Shown here one piece after another: positions 55,556 through 64,000 of a stretch of 64,000 nt of DNA. The notes below the pieces were generated by a model. The model saw only the letters and a list, made by a program, of their open reading frames with translations, had not been told where the DNA came from and searched no databases. The first letter of the stretch is position 1, and every line of letters starts with the position of its first letter. The DNA is from Terriglobia bacterium. GTDB lineage: Bacteria; Acidobacteriota; Terriglobia; Acidiferrales; UBA7541. The stretch lies in the NCBI GenBank assembly GCA_020073605.1, contig JAIQEW010000013.1:1-64000 (forward strand), read 5' to 3'. A program made the translations under genes and the position numbers.

Positions 55556-57802
55556 ATGCGGAAGGCATTCGTCTTTCTGCTCGCCGTCGCGCTCTTAGCG
55601 TGCGGAGAGCAAGCGCGAGCCACGATCTTCGGCAGCGTGCGCGGCATTGTGCACGACCCGCAGCACCGGCCGGTCGCCGGTGCCGGCGTGCGGCTGAAGT
55701 CGGCAACTTCGTCTTGGTCGCAACAAACGCAGACGGACCAGGATGGAAGCTTCGAGTTCAATGCCGTTCCCCTCGGCGAGTACCAGATCACGATCGCGGT
55801 CGCCGGTTTTCAGGACGCGACCCGCAACTTTATCGTCGAGTCCGGCAGTTCACCCATTCTGCATTTCCAGATGGAGCTCGCGACCGTCACCCAGCGCGCC
55901 GAGGTGAAATCGGAGACGGAATCGACCGATACCGGCTCATCGACCACGCAGACCCTCGTCACGCGGTCTCAGATCGAGCAAACTCCCGGAGCGGATCGCA
56001 CCAACAGCCTCCAGATGATCACCGACTTCGTGCCCGGGGCTTACATGGTCCACGACCAGCTCCACGTGCGTGGCGGTCATCAGGTGAGCTGGCTGATTGA
56101 CGGTGTGCCGGTGCCCAACACAAGCATCGCCAGCAATGTCGGTCCCCAGTTCGACCCGAAAGACATCGACTACTTGGAAGTCCAGCGCGGCGGCTATTCG
56201 GCTGACTACGGCGATCGCACCTACGGTGTGTTCAATGTCGTGCCGCGCACCGGCTTTGAATTCGATAATCAGGCCGAGCTCGTCGCCACATACGGCAACT
56301 TCAATCAGACCAACAGCCAGGTGAACTTCGGCGGCCACACGCAGCGTTTCGCCTACTACGCAAGCGCGAACGCGAATCGCTCCGACTATGGCCTCGAAAC
56401 CCCGGACGAGCCGGTCCTGCACGATCTCGGCGATGGGGTTGGCGGCTTCAGCTCTCTGGTATTCAATGCAACTCCCGACGACCAGCTTCGCCTCGTCGCC
56501 TCGCTCCGGCGCGACTTCTATCAAGTCCCGAACACGCAGGGGCAGCAGGCAGCGTGCCCGCCCGATTCGGATCCGGACGTGGACAATTGCGCTGTTCGTG
56601 ACGTGGATCGCGAGGCCGATTCCTTCGTGAACTTTTCCTGGGTCCACACGATCAACCCAGGTGCGCTGCTGACAGTCTCACCCTTTTACCACTTCAATAG
56701 CGCGAACTACGTCGGTGGCCCAAACGATTTCCCGAAGTCGTCGCAAGACCGGCGCAACTCGAATTATGTGGGGTTCCAATCGGCCATATCGCTCACCAAG
56801 GGAAGAAACAGTCTCCGGGGCGGCCTCTACGTGTATGGACAGCACGACAACTACCTCTTCGGAGTCATCGCGCAGGACCCCACTCAATCGATCCCGTTCC
56901 AAACCCTGAGCGTCTGGGGCAACCTCGAATCCGTCTTCTTGCAGGATCAGCTCAAGGTCGCATCGTGGCTGACGCTCAATGGCGGTGTACGGCTCACACA
57001 TTTCAGCGGCACCGCCGTCAGCGAAAATTCCGCCGACCCGCGAGTTGGCGCCGCAATTCAGGTTCCGGGCGTGCATTGGATCCTGCGCGGCTCTTACGGC
57101 CGCACCTACCAGGCGCCGCCGCTGGACACGATCTCGGGACCGCTGCTCGCTCAGAATCAGCAAGGCTTCCTTCCGCTGCACGGTGAGCGCGACGAACAAT
57201 ACGAAGTGGGTATCGCAATTCCCTTCCGCGGCTGGGTTTTCGATACCGGTTACTCGCACAACGCCGCGCGCAATTTTCTCGATCACGACGTGCTGGGCAA
57301 TTCGAATATCTTCTTCCCCCTCACGATCGCTCACGCGCGCATCCGCGCCTGGGAGACGACCCTCCGCTCTCCTGAAATCGCCGGCCGCGCTCGCGTCTAC
57401 GCCTCCTATTCGCATCAGTACGCACAGGGCGCGGGAGGTATCACCGGCGGGCTGACGGATTTCACGCCTCCTGAAGAAGGTCTTTTCTTTCTCGACCACG
57501 ACCAGCGCGACACCTTGAGCGCGGGCTACAACATCAAGCTCCCGCGGAAAATGTGGACCACCGGCAACCTGAATTTCGGTTCCGGATTTCTGTTCGAGGA
57601 CGGCCCGCGGCACCTGCCCTCGCATACGACCTTCGATCTTTCGCTCGGCAAGAATTTCGGCGACCGTCTGTCGCTTTCGTTCACGGCGGTGAATATCGGG
57701 AACGGGCGTTATATGCTGGATACGAGCAACACTTTCGGCGGATCGCACTTCAACGAACCGCGCCAGTTGATCGGGCAGGTCCGCTGGCGATTCCATTACT
57801 GA
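55556..57802 (+). CDS. TonB-dependent outer-membrane receptor
   Basis: 748 residues. Signal peptide (1-22), a carboxypeptidase-regulatory-like domain (about 22-105, GSVRGIVHDPQHRPVAGAGVRLK), a plug domain (about 130-240, QTPGADRTNSLQM, VRGGHQVSWLIDGVPV) and a 22-strand-type beta-barrel to a C-terminal aromatic end (WRFHY) suited to the BAM machine. GGGAGG precedes the ATG. It imports a scarce substrate using TonB energy. The neighbours suggest copper or another metal complex, but the plug alone does not prove it. Confidence 0.9.
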   Translation: MRKAFVFLLAVALLACGEQARATIFGSVRGIVHDPQHRPVAGAGVRLKSATSSWSQQTQTDQDGSFEFNAVPLGEYQITIAVAGFQDATRNFIVESGSSPILHFQMELATVTQRAEVKSETESTDTGSSTTQTLVTRSQIEQTPGADRTNSLQMITDFVPGAYMVHDQLHVRGGHQVSWLIDGVPVPNTSIASNVGPQFDPKDIDYLEVQRGGYSADYGDRTYGVFNVVPRTGFEFDNQAELVATYGNFNQTNSQVNFGGHTQRFAYYASANANRSDYGLETPDEPVLHDLGDGVGGFSSLVFNATPDDQLRLVASLRRDFYQVPNTQGQQAACPPDSDPDVDNCAVRDVDREADSFVNFSWVHTINPGALLTVSPFYHFNSANYVGGPNDFPKSSQDRRNSNYVGFQSAISLTKGRNSLRGGLYVYGQHDNYLFGVIAQDPTQSIPFQTLSVWGNLESVFLQDQLKVASWLTLNGGVRLTHFSGTAVSENSADPRVGAAIQVPGVHWILRGSYGRTYQAPPLDTISGPLLAQNQQGFLPLHGERDEQYEVGIAIPFRGWVFDTGYSHNAARNFLDHDVLGNSNIFFPLTIAHARIRAWETTLRSPEIAGRARVYASYSHQYAQGAGGITGGLTDFTPPEEGLFFLDHDQRDTLSAGYNIKLPRKMWTTGNLNFGSGFLFEDGPRHLPSHTTFDLSLGKNFGDRLSLSFTAVNIGNGRYMLDTSNTFGGSHFNEPRQLIGQVRWRFHY

Positions 57803-57851
57803 TTTCGGATTCGCACGGGTACAATTTGAAGGAAGCACACAGGGGAGATAC

Positions 57852-58814
57852 GTGCCTGCCATGCGACACAGACGACATTTTCGGATTCTGCGAGCGCGAA
57901 CTTTGTTCGCGTTCCTCCTCGCGGCCATCGCGTTGGTCCCGGCCGCGTGCAGCAAGAAGCCTGCGCCCGAACTGGCCGCGCGCCGCTACCATCTCGTCGG
58001 CAAGGTCGTCTCGATCGACGTGGAGCACAACTCTCTCAACGTCGATGGGCAGGAGATTCCCGGCTTCATGATGGCCATGACGATGCCCTATCCCGTCCGC
58101 GACGCCAAGACTCTCTCGTCCCTCGGTCCCGGAGACGAGATCACCGCCGATGTCGTCGTGACGGACGACGGCGCCTATCTCGAAAACATCGTCGTCACGA
58201 AGAAAGGCAGCGGCGGCGCGAAACCAGCAGGAGCCAGAAACACTCCGCACCCCGGTGACCAGGTTCCCGATTTTGCATTCGTCGACCAGGACGGCAAGCA
58301 AGTCCACCTCCGTTCGTATCAGGGACACGTTCTGCTCATCACGTTCATCTACACGCGATGCCCGTTTCCTGATTATTGCCCGCTCGTCTCGAGGAACTTT
58401 TCGCAGATTTACGTCGCGCTGAAAAAGGACCCGGCGCTTGGTTCCAAAGTCCGGCTGTTGAGCGTCAGCTTCGATCCTGAGCACGATACGCCTGCGGTCT
58501 TGAAGCGCTACGCTGAAAGTTTCCGCACAACGACCGGCGGCGATCCGTTCGACCGCTGGAAGTTTACCGTCGTGCCGGCAAAGGATCTGCCAAAGGTCGC
58601 GGATTTTTTCGGATTGATCTACACGCCGGAGAAGGACCAGATCTCCCACTCGATGAGCACCACGGTCATCTCACCCGAGGGCACGGTCTACAAATGGTAC
58701 GAGGAAACGGACTGGAGTCCCGCTGATCTTTTGAAAGACGCCGCGCAAGTGTTGCAGCAGGGAAACGGACGCAGCGCCGGCCCGCACCCGTCCGCCGGCG
58801 TCCCCACGGCCTGA
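57852..58814 (+). CDS. CusF-like and SCO1/SenC fusion lipoprotein
   Basis: About 320 residues. A lipoprotein signal (VPAACS) precedes a CusF-like copper-binding domain (about 40-115, VGKVVSIDVEHNSLNVDG, MMAMTMPYPV with Met-rich strand) and a SCO1/SenC thioredoxin-fold domain (about 135-300). The SCO cysteines are CPFPDYC, spaced by five residues rather than the usual CxxxC, with the third ligand His in ISHSMSTT. SCO proteins deliver copper to cytochrome oxidase. GTG 57852 has AGGGGAG upstream; ATG 57861 is an alternative. Confidence 0.87.
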   Translation: MPAMRHRRHFRILRARTLFAFLLAAIALVPAACSKKPAPELAARRYHLVGKVVSIDVEHNSLNVDGQEIPGFMMAMTMPYPVRDAKTLSSLGPGDEITADVVVTDDGAYLENIVVTKKGSGGAKPAGARNTPHPGDQVPDFAFVDQDGKQVHLRSYQGHVLLITFIYTRCPFPDYCPLVSRNFSQIYVALKKDPALGSKVRLLSVSFDPEHDTPAVLKRYAESFRTTTGGDPFDRWKFTVVPAKDLPKVADFFGLIYTPEKDQISHSMSTTVISPEGTVYKWYEETDWSPADLLKDAAQVLQQGNGRSAGPHPSAGVPTA

Positions 58815-58833
58815 AGTTTTCAAAACAAGAAAA

Positions 58834-59862
58834 TCAGTTTTTGCGTTCGAGGATGAAATCCGGCACGGCGAGTAATGCCCTGCGGTATTCGGTTTCGGGA
58901 AGCTCTTCGAGGCACGCCTTTGCACGGCTGACGTAGTCTTTGGCGAGATCCGACGCGCGCGCGAGTGCGCCCGTCTCTCCCACGAGCCTGGTAATCTGCT
59001 CCGGACGCACGCTCAGGAATCCGCGCTCTTCGAGAACTTTCGCCACCAGCCGGCGCCCCTCCGGCGAATGCCCGTTGGAATTTCCGTCGGCCGTCTGCGG
59101 CGCGGCTCCGTTCTCCAGCGCAAAGATCAGCGGCAGCGTGACCTTCCCTTCCTTCAAATCGCTCAGCACCGGCTTCCCGAGCTGTTCGGGCGACGCCGTA
59201 AAATCGAGCAGATCGTCCACGAGCTGAAACGCGAGCCCGGCGTTGCGGCCGTATTCGGCGAGCGCTTCCTCCACGTGCTTCGGCTGGCGTCCGAGCACGG
59301 CTCCCAAGCGCGCGCATCCGCTGAAGAGGCACGCCGTCTTGCGATAGGCGAGTTCGGTCGCGTCCGCCTGAGTCAGATCGATTCGCCCCAGCCGCGTGAG
59401 CTGCAGCAATTCGCCCTCGACCATATTCTGCGTCAGGTTGATCAGGATGTCGAGGATCGCGAAGTTCCGCTCTCTCAGCGCCATCTCGAACGACTGCATG
59501 TAGAGCCAGTCGCCCGCGAGAACGCTCATGTGATTTCCCCAGCGCGCGTTTGTGCTCGGGCGCCCGCGCCGCGTCTGCGCCCCGTCGATCACATCGTCGT
59601 GGACCAGCGTCGCGCTGTGAATCATTTCCACTATCGCGCCCATCCGGATCGCGCTCGGCCCGCGGTATCCCGCTGCTCCCGCCGCGAGCAAGAGCAGCGC
59701 CGGGCGCAGCCGCTTGCCGCCGCCCTCGCGCAGATAGCCCGCGATCTCGGCGACCGGCTCGATCGCCGCGCCGCTCTGCGCGGCAATCTCCTGTTCGACG
59801 AGCGCCAGATCGTCGCGAACGAGTTCAAAAATTCCCTTTGCGATTTGGACAGCGAAGGCCAT
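58834..59862 (-). CDS. Polyprenyl diphosphate synthase (IspB-like)
   Basis: 342 residues of the trans-isoprenyl synthase family. The first Asp-rich motif is LVHDDVIDGAQTRRG and the second LVDDLLDFTAS; GGGKRLRPALLLL near residue 50 binds diphosphate. It makes the long isoprenoid tail of quinones. Chain length cannot be read with certainty. It lies 22 bp after the tatD gene on the same strand. Confidence 0.9.
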   Translation of the reverse strand: MAFAVQIAKGIFELVRDDLALVEQEIAAQSGAAIEPVAEIAGYLREGGGKRLRPALLLLAAGAAGYRGPSAIRMGAIVEMIHSATLVHDDVIDGAQTRRGRPSTNARWGNHMSVLAGDWLYMQSFEMALRERNFAILDILINLTQNMVEGELLQLTRLGRIDLTQADATELAYRKTACLFSGCARLGAVLGRQPKHVEEALAEYGRNAGLAFQLVDDLLDFTASPEQLGKPVLSDLKEGKVTLPLIFALENGAAPQTADGNSNGHSPEGRRLVAKVLEERGFLSVRPEQITRLVGETGALARASDLAKDYVSRAKACLEELPETEYRRALLAVPDFILERKN

Positions 59863-59883
59863 GCGCTCTGCGTGCCCCGCCCT

Positions 59884-60693
59884 TTATCGAGTTTCGCCCG
59901 TAGCGTGCCGGGCGTCGAGCCGGAAAAGCTTCCTGAAGTTTGCGGCCGTCCTCGCCGCGACCTCTTCGGGGGCTAAGTCTCTCACATTCCCCAACGCTTT
60001 CGCCACCTCAACCACAAACGCAGGCTCGTTCCGCTTGCCCCGCCGTCCTTGCGGAGCCAGAAACGGCGAATCCGTTTCCGTGAGCATTTTTTCAAGCGGA
60101 AGTTCCCGCGCCACGTCGCGTAGGCTCTGGTTTTTTGGATACGTCACGTTCCCCGCGAACGAAATCAGGAAGCCCATATCCAGCCCGCGCCGCGCCTCTT
60201 CCAGCGTTCCCGTGAAGCAGTGGAAAATTCCGCCGAGGCCCGTCGGCCCCCAGTCCTGTTCGAGAATCGCGAGGCAATCGTCCCACGCATCGCGGCAGTG
60301 GATGATCACCGGCAGCTTCGCGGCGTGTGCCTGCACGAGCTGCCGCCGGAACACTTGCTGCTGCACATCGCGCGGGGAATGATCGTAGAAGTAGTCGAGG
60401 CCCATTTCGCCCCAGCCGATCACGCGCGGATGCCGCGCGAGTTCGTCCAGCCGCGCGAAATGTTCTCCGGTCGCCACGCTCGCGTCATGCGGATGGATGC
60501 CGACCGTCGCGTAGATCCAGTCGTGCTGCTCGGCAAACGGAATCGCCGCGTCGAGGCGTTCCGCAGGGCTGGTGCCGCTGCCGATCGCCAGCAGCGTCTG
60601 CACCCCGGCAGCGCGCGCGCGTTCGAGCATCGCCGCGCGGTCCCCGTCAAACTGTGCGACTTCCAGATGCGCGTGTGAGTCGATGATTTCCAT
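59884..60693 (-). CDS. tatD: TatD-family metal-dependent DNase
   Basis: About 269 residues, TIM-barrel metallohydrolase. N-terminal IDSHAHLE metal site, GEMGLDYFYDHSP, VIIHCRDAWDD, HCFTGTLEEA and TETDSPFLAP give the five metal-binding positions. Acts as a nuclease in DNA quality control. The ATG at 60693 is preferred because the protein then begins MEIIDSHAHL, the family start; the frame from 60729 adds 12 unmatched residues. Confidence 0.92.
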   Translation of the reverse strand: MEIIDSHAHLEVAQFDGDRAAMLERARAAGVQTLLAIGSGTSPAERLDAAIPFAEQHDWIYATVGIHPHDASVATGEHFARLDELARHPRVIGWGEMGLDYFYDHSPRDVQQQVFRRQLVQAHAAKLPVIIHCRDAWDDCLAILEQDWGPTGLGGIFHCFTGTLEEARRGLDMGFLISFAGNVTYPKNQSLRDVARELPLEKMLTETDSPFLAPQGRRGKRNEPAFVVEVAKALGNVRDLAPEEVAARTAANFRKLFRLDARHATGETR

Positions 60694-60743
60694 CGGGTTT
60701 GACTTGTCCTCGCAGGGGCGCGGCAACATGCAGTCAGCGAAGC

Positions 60744-61331
60744 CTATTTCTTGGGCTTTGCCTTTTCAAATACTGGAAGATTGACGTCAATGTCCCAGCC
60801 GAAGTTCTGATTCGGAATGCCCATGAACTTCATGTCGCAAACATACGACCCTTTGCTTTTCAGCTTCAGATTCTTCCCGTCGAACTGGTAGGTCTGCAAG
60901 AAGCCTTTAACATCCTGCTCGAAGGGTGCGATGGTGCACGCATGGCCGGGGACGGACATATCGACCTGCCAAACCTTATACTTCGCATCCACGGAGAGCT
61001 GGATCACCGCATGCGAACTATTGTAATCCTTGGGATTGTTTGCCTTTCCGCTCCATTTTCTTTCCATGGATTCGATGTTGCCGCTTGTCACGCCGGCCAC
61101 ATCATCTGGAGTTAGCGGAAAGGAATAGAAAGAAATTCGCAGCCAGGAGTACCCTGGCGCACCAAGCCGCGGTTCGATCATCGCAACCGCGCTCGATAAG
61201 GTCATTGCACTTTTGTCGACCGAAAATTTCGCGTTCGTACTGAAGGAGCCGGGATCTACAGGCGTCGGATCGGCCAACGCGGCGCCCATCATGCACAGCA
61301 TGACGGAAGTCAGAAGGCAAAACCGACGCAT
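60744..61331 (-). CDS. Secreted protein of unknown function
   Basis: 195 residues with a signal peptide (1-21, ending AALA). The mature part has no family I recognise: about eight predicted beta-strands (SWLRISFYSFPL, KVWQVDMSV, KLKSKGSYVCDMKFM) and two Cys (near 132 and 166) that could form a disulfide. It lies 51 bp upstream of tatD on the same strand and 226 bp downstream of metG; that gap holds dispersed-repeat-like sequence. No role assigned. Confidence 0.65.
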   Translation of the reverse strand: MRRFCLLTSVMLCMMGAALADPTPVDPGSFSTNAKFSVDKSAMTLSSAVAMIEPRLGAPGYSWLRISFYSFPLTPDDVAGVTSGNIESMERKWSGKANNPKDYNSSHAVIQLSVDAKYKVWQVDMSVPGHACTIAPFEQDVKGFLQTYQFDGKNLKLKSKGSYVCDMKFMGIPNQNFGWDIDVNLPVFEKAKPKK

Positions 61332-61364
61332 GAAATGCTCCTTTCTCTGTGGGTCGCAGCTGAA

Positions 61365-61560
61365 CTTGTCCCGAGCGTAGCCGAGGGAGCCGCGACATTA
61401 CCCAGTCGGCGCGGAGCGCCTTCCTATGCGCTGCTTCTATCGCAGCAAGTCTTCCCGCCGATCGCATGGACGAGGCAACATGCCCAAAACACGAAGAGAG
61501 ATCCCTCCCTCATCCGCCGCGGCGGATTCGCTCGGGATGACCATCCTGATCGGATGGTCA
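61365..61560. repeat. Inverted repeat-like segments and hairpins after metG
   Basis: Three structures lie in the gap after metG. TCCCGAGCGTAGCCGAGGGA (61372-61391 region) and a second copy-like segment ending CGCTCGGGATGA (61529-61540) are the same short motif in opposite orientation, reminiscent of dispersed repeats in environmental genomes. ATCCGCCGCGGCGGAT (61512-61527) is a perfect palindrome. GGATGGTCA/TGACCATCC (61538-61560) is a 9 bp hairpin that includes the metG stop codon. No T-run, so termination is uncertain. Confidence 0.45.
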
Positions 61561-63579
61561 CTTCACCTTCGCGCCCGCGGGAATTTCCTCAACGAATGTG
61601 CACAGCACCGGCTTGCCGTCCGCCCCGGCCGACGCCGCCAGCAGCATCCCATTCGATTCGAGTCCGCGCATCTTGCGCGGCGCAAGGTTCGTGACGACTA
61701 CCACCTTGCGTCCGACCAAATCTTCCGGCGCGTACGCCAGCGCGATTCCAGCAAGCACCTGCCGGACCTCGTCGCCAATATCGACCAGCAATTTCAGGAG
61801 CTTATCCGCACCCTGAATTCTCTCCGCCGCCTTCACCACTCCAACGCGGAGCTCCACTTTCGCAAAGTCCTCTATGCCGATCTTCGCGCTGGCGGGTGCA
61901 ACGGCTCCTTCGGCCGCGGGCGTTGCCGCAGCGGGTTGCGTGGCTCCCGGATTTCGTATTTCCTGTTCCATCGTTTCAATCCTTTCGTACGTCGGCTTGT
62001 ACTCCATGCGCGGAAATATTGCCTCCGGTTTCGAAATCCGTGTCCCGGGCTTCAATCCGCCCCAGACCAATTCATTGAGCTGAAAATCTTCCAGCCTCCC
62101 AGGCTGTCCCAGGTGGCGCCATATCTCTTGGGTAGCCTCGGGCAGCACCGGATGCGCCAGCGCCGTGATAATCCGCAATGCCTCCGCGGCGGTGTAGAGC
62201 ACCTCGCGAAGCTGGCCCCGATGAATCGGGTCGCTCGCAATCTTCCAGGGCTTCTCCTGCACCAGATACGCATCCACCTGCGAGATGAATCTCCAGATGT
62301 CCTGCACCGCGGACGAGAATCGGTATGCGTCATAGTGTTCTCGCGCGATCGATTCGATCGGGCCGGAAATGAACTTCGTGATAGCGTTGTCCGAAGTCGG
62401 CTCCGGAACGTGGCTCTCGAAGTAGCTCTCGATCATCGCCAACACGCGGCTCGCGAGATTCCCGAGTCCGTTGACCAGATCCGCTTCGTAGCGTGTGAGC
62501 AGCGCTTCGCGCGAAAAATTGCCGTCCTGGCCGAAAACCACCTCGCGCAACAGGTAGTACCGCAGCGCGTCGTTGCCCAGCACCTTCACAATCGGCTCAG
62601 GATACGCAACATTCCCCTTCGACTTGCTCATCTTCTCCTGTTCGAAGAGCAGCCAGCCGTGCGCGAAAATCTGCTTCGGCAGCGGCAGTTCCGCCGCCAT
62701 CAGAAAGGCCGGCCAATAGACCGCATGAAACCGGATGATCTCTTTCCCGATCATGTGCAGGTCAGCCGGCCAGTATTTCTGGAACTCGGCGCTGCCGTTT
62801 TCGCCCTCGCCGTATCCGATTCCGCTCATGTAGCTCGTCAGCGCGTCGTACCAGACGTAGAAAACGTGCTCGGGATCGTCCGGCCACGGAATGCCCCACT
62901 TGATCGACTTGCGGCTGATGGACACATCCTTCAGCCCGCTCTCGACGAAGCTCCTCACCTCATTCAGCCGGAAATCCGGCTGCACGAATTGCGGCTGAGC
63001 CTTATACAGCTCCAGCAGCTTGTCCTGATACGCCGAAAGCCGGAAAAAGTAGTTCTCCTCGGACACCAGCTCCGCCGGGCGGCCGCACGTGGGGCAGTTC
63101 GCCGGCTCCGGCGTGTCGCTCACGTAAAGATTGTCGTAGATGCAGTAGCGGCCTTCGTATTTCGCCTTGTAGATTGCATCGGGCGAACGCTTCATCGTCC
63201 GGCGGACCAGATGCTGCACGGCGCGCGCATGTTCGGTCGAAGTCGTGCGAATGAAATCGGTGTGCGTGATTCCCAGCAGCTTCCACAGGTCGCGAAAGAT
63301 TTTTTCGTTCCGGTCGACCAGCTGCGCGGGCGTGATCCCCTGCTTCTCGGCCGCGCGCTCGATGTTCACACCGTGCTCGTCCGTCCCGGTCAGGTAGGCG
63401 ACGTCGTATCCGCACATGCGTTTGTACCGCGCGATCACGTCGCACACGATGGTCGTGTACGCCGACCCCACGTGTGGCCGCGAATTCGCGTAGTAAATCG
63501 GCGTGGTCAGGTAGAACTTCGGCTTGCCCTGAGCGCCTGTCGCGAAGGGCTTGTCCTTTGAGGAGCTGGCTCGGTTCAT
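61558..63579 (-). CDS. metG: Methionyl-tRNA synthetase with C-terminal tRNA-binding domain
   Basis: 673 residues. Charges tRNA-Met. Class I marks: PHVGSAYT (HIGH-type motif) near residue 35, YLTGTDEHG near 60, zinc-knuckle NCPTCGRP near 155, YVWYDALTSYMSG near 250 and KMSKSKGN near 330. The C-terminal part (about 560-673) is an EMAPII-like OB domain (GIEDFAKVELRVGVV, PRKMRGLESNGMLLA). The long open frame on the opposite strand here is a shadow. Confidence 0.96.
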   Translation of the reverse strand: MNRASSSKDKPFATGAQGKPKFYLTTPIYYANSRPHVGSAYTTIVCDVIARYKRMCGYDVAYLTGTDEHGVNIERAAEKQGITPAQLVDRNEKIFRDLWKLLGITHTDFIRTTSTEHARAVQHLVRRTMKRSPDAIYKAKYEGRYCIYDNLYVSDTPEPANCPTCGRPAELVSEENYFFRLSAYQDKLLELYKAQPQFVQPDFRLNEVRSFVESGLKDVSISRKSIKWGIPWPDDPEHVFYVWYDALTSYMSGIGYGEGENGSAEFQKYWPADLHMIGKEIIRFHAVYWPAFLMAAELPLPKQIFAHGWLLFEQEKMSKSKGNVAYPEPIVKVLGNDALRYYLLREVVFGQDGNFSREALLTRYEADLVNGLGNLASRVLAMIESYFESHVPEPTSDNAITKFISGPIESIAREHYDAYRFSSAVQDIWRFISQVDAYLVQEKPWKIASDPIHRGQLREVLYTAAEALRIITALAHPVLPEATQEIWRHLGQPGRLEDFQLNELVWGGLKPGTRISKPEAIFPRMEYKPTYERIETMEQEIRNPGATQPAAATPAAEGAVAPASAKIGIEDFAKVELRVGVVKAAERIQGADKLLKLLVDIGDEVRQVLAGIALAYAPEDLVGRKVVVVTNLAPRKMRGLESNGMLLAASAGADGKPVLCTFVEEIPAGAKVK

Positions 63580-63705
63580 GAAAGATTTGTGTTTCCGCTG
63601 CGGAACTGCAAGAAAACGATACTAGTCTGGCACGCCGGACCTGTCAATTAACCCAGATTCGGGGTACTGGGATGGCCCCCGAACGAGCAGTCCGCCAGGA
63701 TCTCG

Positions 63706-64000
63706 CTATCGTGCTTTCTCTGGAACGACCGGGATCAGGAGATGCGAATCATACTTGCCTCCCGCGTAGATCACGTGGCGCCCCCGGTTTACCGTGTCTT
63801 CGTGACGATCCGCCATCGTCGGTTTGGGATATCGATATACGTCGATGCCCTGCACGACGAGCCTCAATTGTTCGCCAGCTTCAAATCGAGTGCCCGAGGG
63901 CCAGATTTCGATCTCAAGCGGCACGACGGCGCCGCTTTCGATCTTGAGCTCTCGGCGATGCGCAAGAATCGGCTGGTATGTCGTCGATTGCGTCTCATCG
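63706..64000 (-). CDS. CocE/NonD-family hydrolase, C-terminal fragment
   Basis: Partial gene running off the right edge; the start is outside the window. The visible 97 residues (including VVPLEIEIWPSGTRFEAG, LRLVVQGID and RGRHVIYAGGKYDSHLLIPV) match the C-terminal beta-sandwich of X-Pro dipeptidyl-peptidase / cocaine-esterase-type S15 hydrolases. The catalytic part is not seen, so the substrate is unknown. Confidence 0.75.
   Translation of the reverse strand, partial: DETQSTTYQPILAHRRELKIESGAVVPLEIEIWPSGTRFEAGEQLRLVVQGIDVYRYPKPTMADRHEDTVNRGRHVIYAGGKYDSHLLIPVVPEKAR

Noticed and set aside
61426-63561. 711-codon open frame on the plus strand opposite metG
   Set aside because: It mirrors metG in a GC-rich region, has no recognisable motif and is explained as a shadow frame. 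The same applies to the long antisense frames at 13716-15455, 48343-49923 and 51556-53040.

Overview
This 64 kb window is a GC-rich, gene-dense bacterial chromosome segment. The gene content fits an Acidobacteriota (Terriglobia-like) genome: a TonB-dependent receptor with an N-terminal carboxypeptidase-regulatory-like domain, DUF4097 and POTRA proteins, DUF2934-Hsp20 fusions, an AcuC-type deacetylase, and a phosphoketolase/universal-stress island. The lineage is inferred from protein style only. I found no tRNA or rRNA gene, CRISPR array, transposase or phage gene. One structural RNA is present: RNase P RNA, minus strand, 35247-35816.

Layout. (1) 72-7052: an arylsulfotransferase-like lipoprotein, two ABC-2 permeases without an ATPase, a small secreted protein, an alpha/beta hydrolase, a GAF-ANTAR regulator and an MFS carrier. 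(2) 7316-35163: a long stress and energy island. It holds acetate kinase and phosphoketolase, three tandem-domain universal stress proteins, an ADP-forming acyl-CoA synthetase fused to a GNAT domain, two DUF2934-Hsp20 chaperones, small Cys-rich proteins, an MgtA-type ATPase, a PAS-GAF-sigma54 activator, a baeRF protein, an orphan GroEL, an FNR/CRP-type regulator, a VTT membrane protein, a P1B-type metal ATPase, a short alpha-glucan phosphorylase and a GNAT-nitrilase fusion. (3) 35247-50259: mostly housekeeping (rnpB, CPBP protease, ligA, diacylglycerol-kinase-like, YdjM-like, DedA-like, pcrA/uvrD, APC permease, P1/PLC-fold protein, adenosine or aminofutalosine deaminase, purS, glmS). (4) 50298-58814: envelope genes (two POTRA proteins, a DUF4097 lipoprotein, a deacetylase) and a probable metal module (Cys/His-rich secreted peptide, TonB receptor, CusF-like/SCO lipoprotein). 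(5) 58834-64000: polyprenyl diphosphate synthase, TatD nuclease, a secreted unknown, metG and the C-terminal end of a CocE/NonD (S15) hydrolase.

Main discovery. The island carries a CRP-type operator (TGTGA-N6-TCAC) that occurs in front of four transcription units as a tandem pair whose two palindromes always start exactly 22 bp apart (11095/11117, 16868/16890, 22748/22770, 31513/31535). In each pair one palindrome is perfect and the other degenerate. A related symmetric element with the same 22 bp register (27900-27935) precedes the regulator gene itself. That regulator (27966-28685) combines FNR-like features (N-terminal Cys13, 16, 25, 29, and Cys112 aligning with the FNR core ligand; no CRP-type Arg-Ser for cAMP) with a CRP-type recognition helix (Arg201, Glu202, Arg206), which fits the GTGA half-sites. 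I infer a local redox- or oxygen-responsive regulon. It would control stress proteins, chaperones, a metal pump, glucan phosphorolysis and acyl-CoA/acetate ATP generation, resembling in logic, though not in components, a dormancy regulon.

Limits: all family calls are by eye from motifs and overall sequence. No database search, alignment or folding program was run, and residue positions are approximate.
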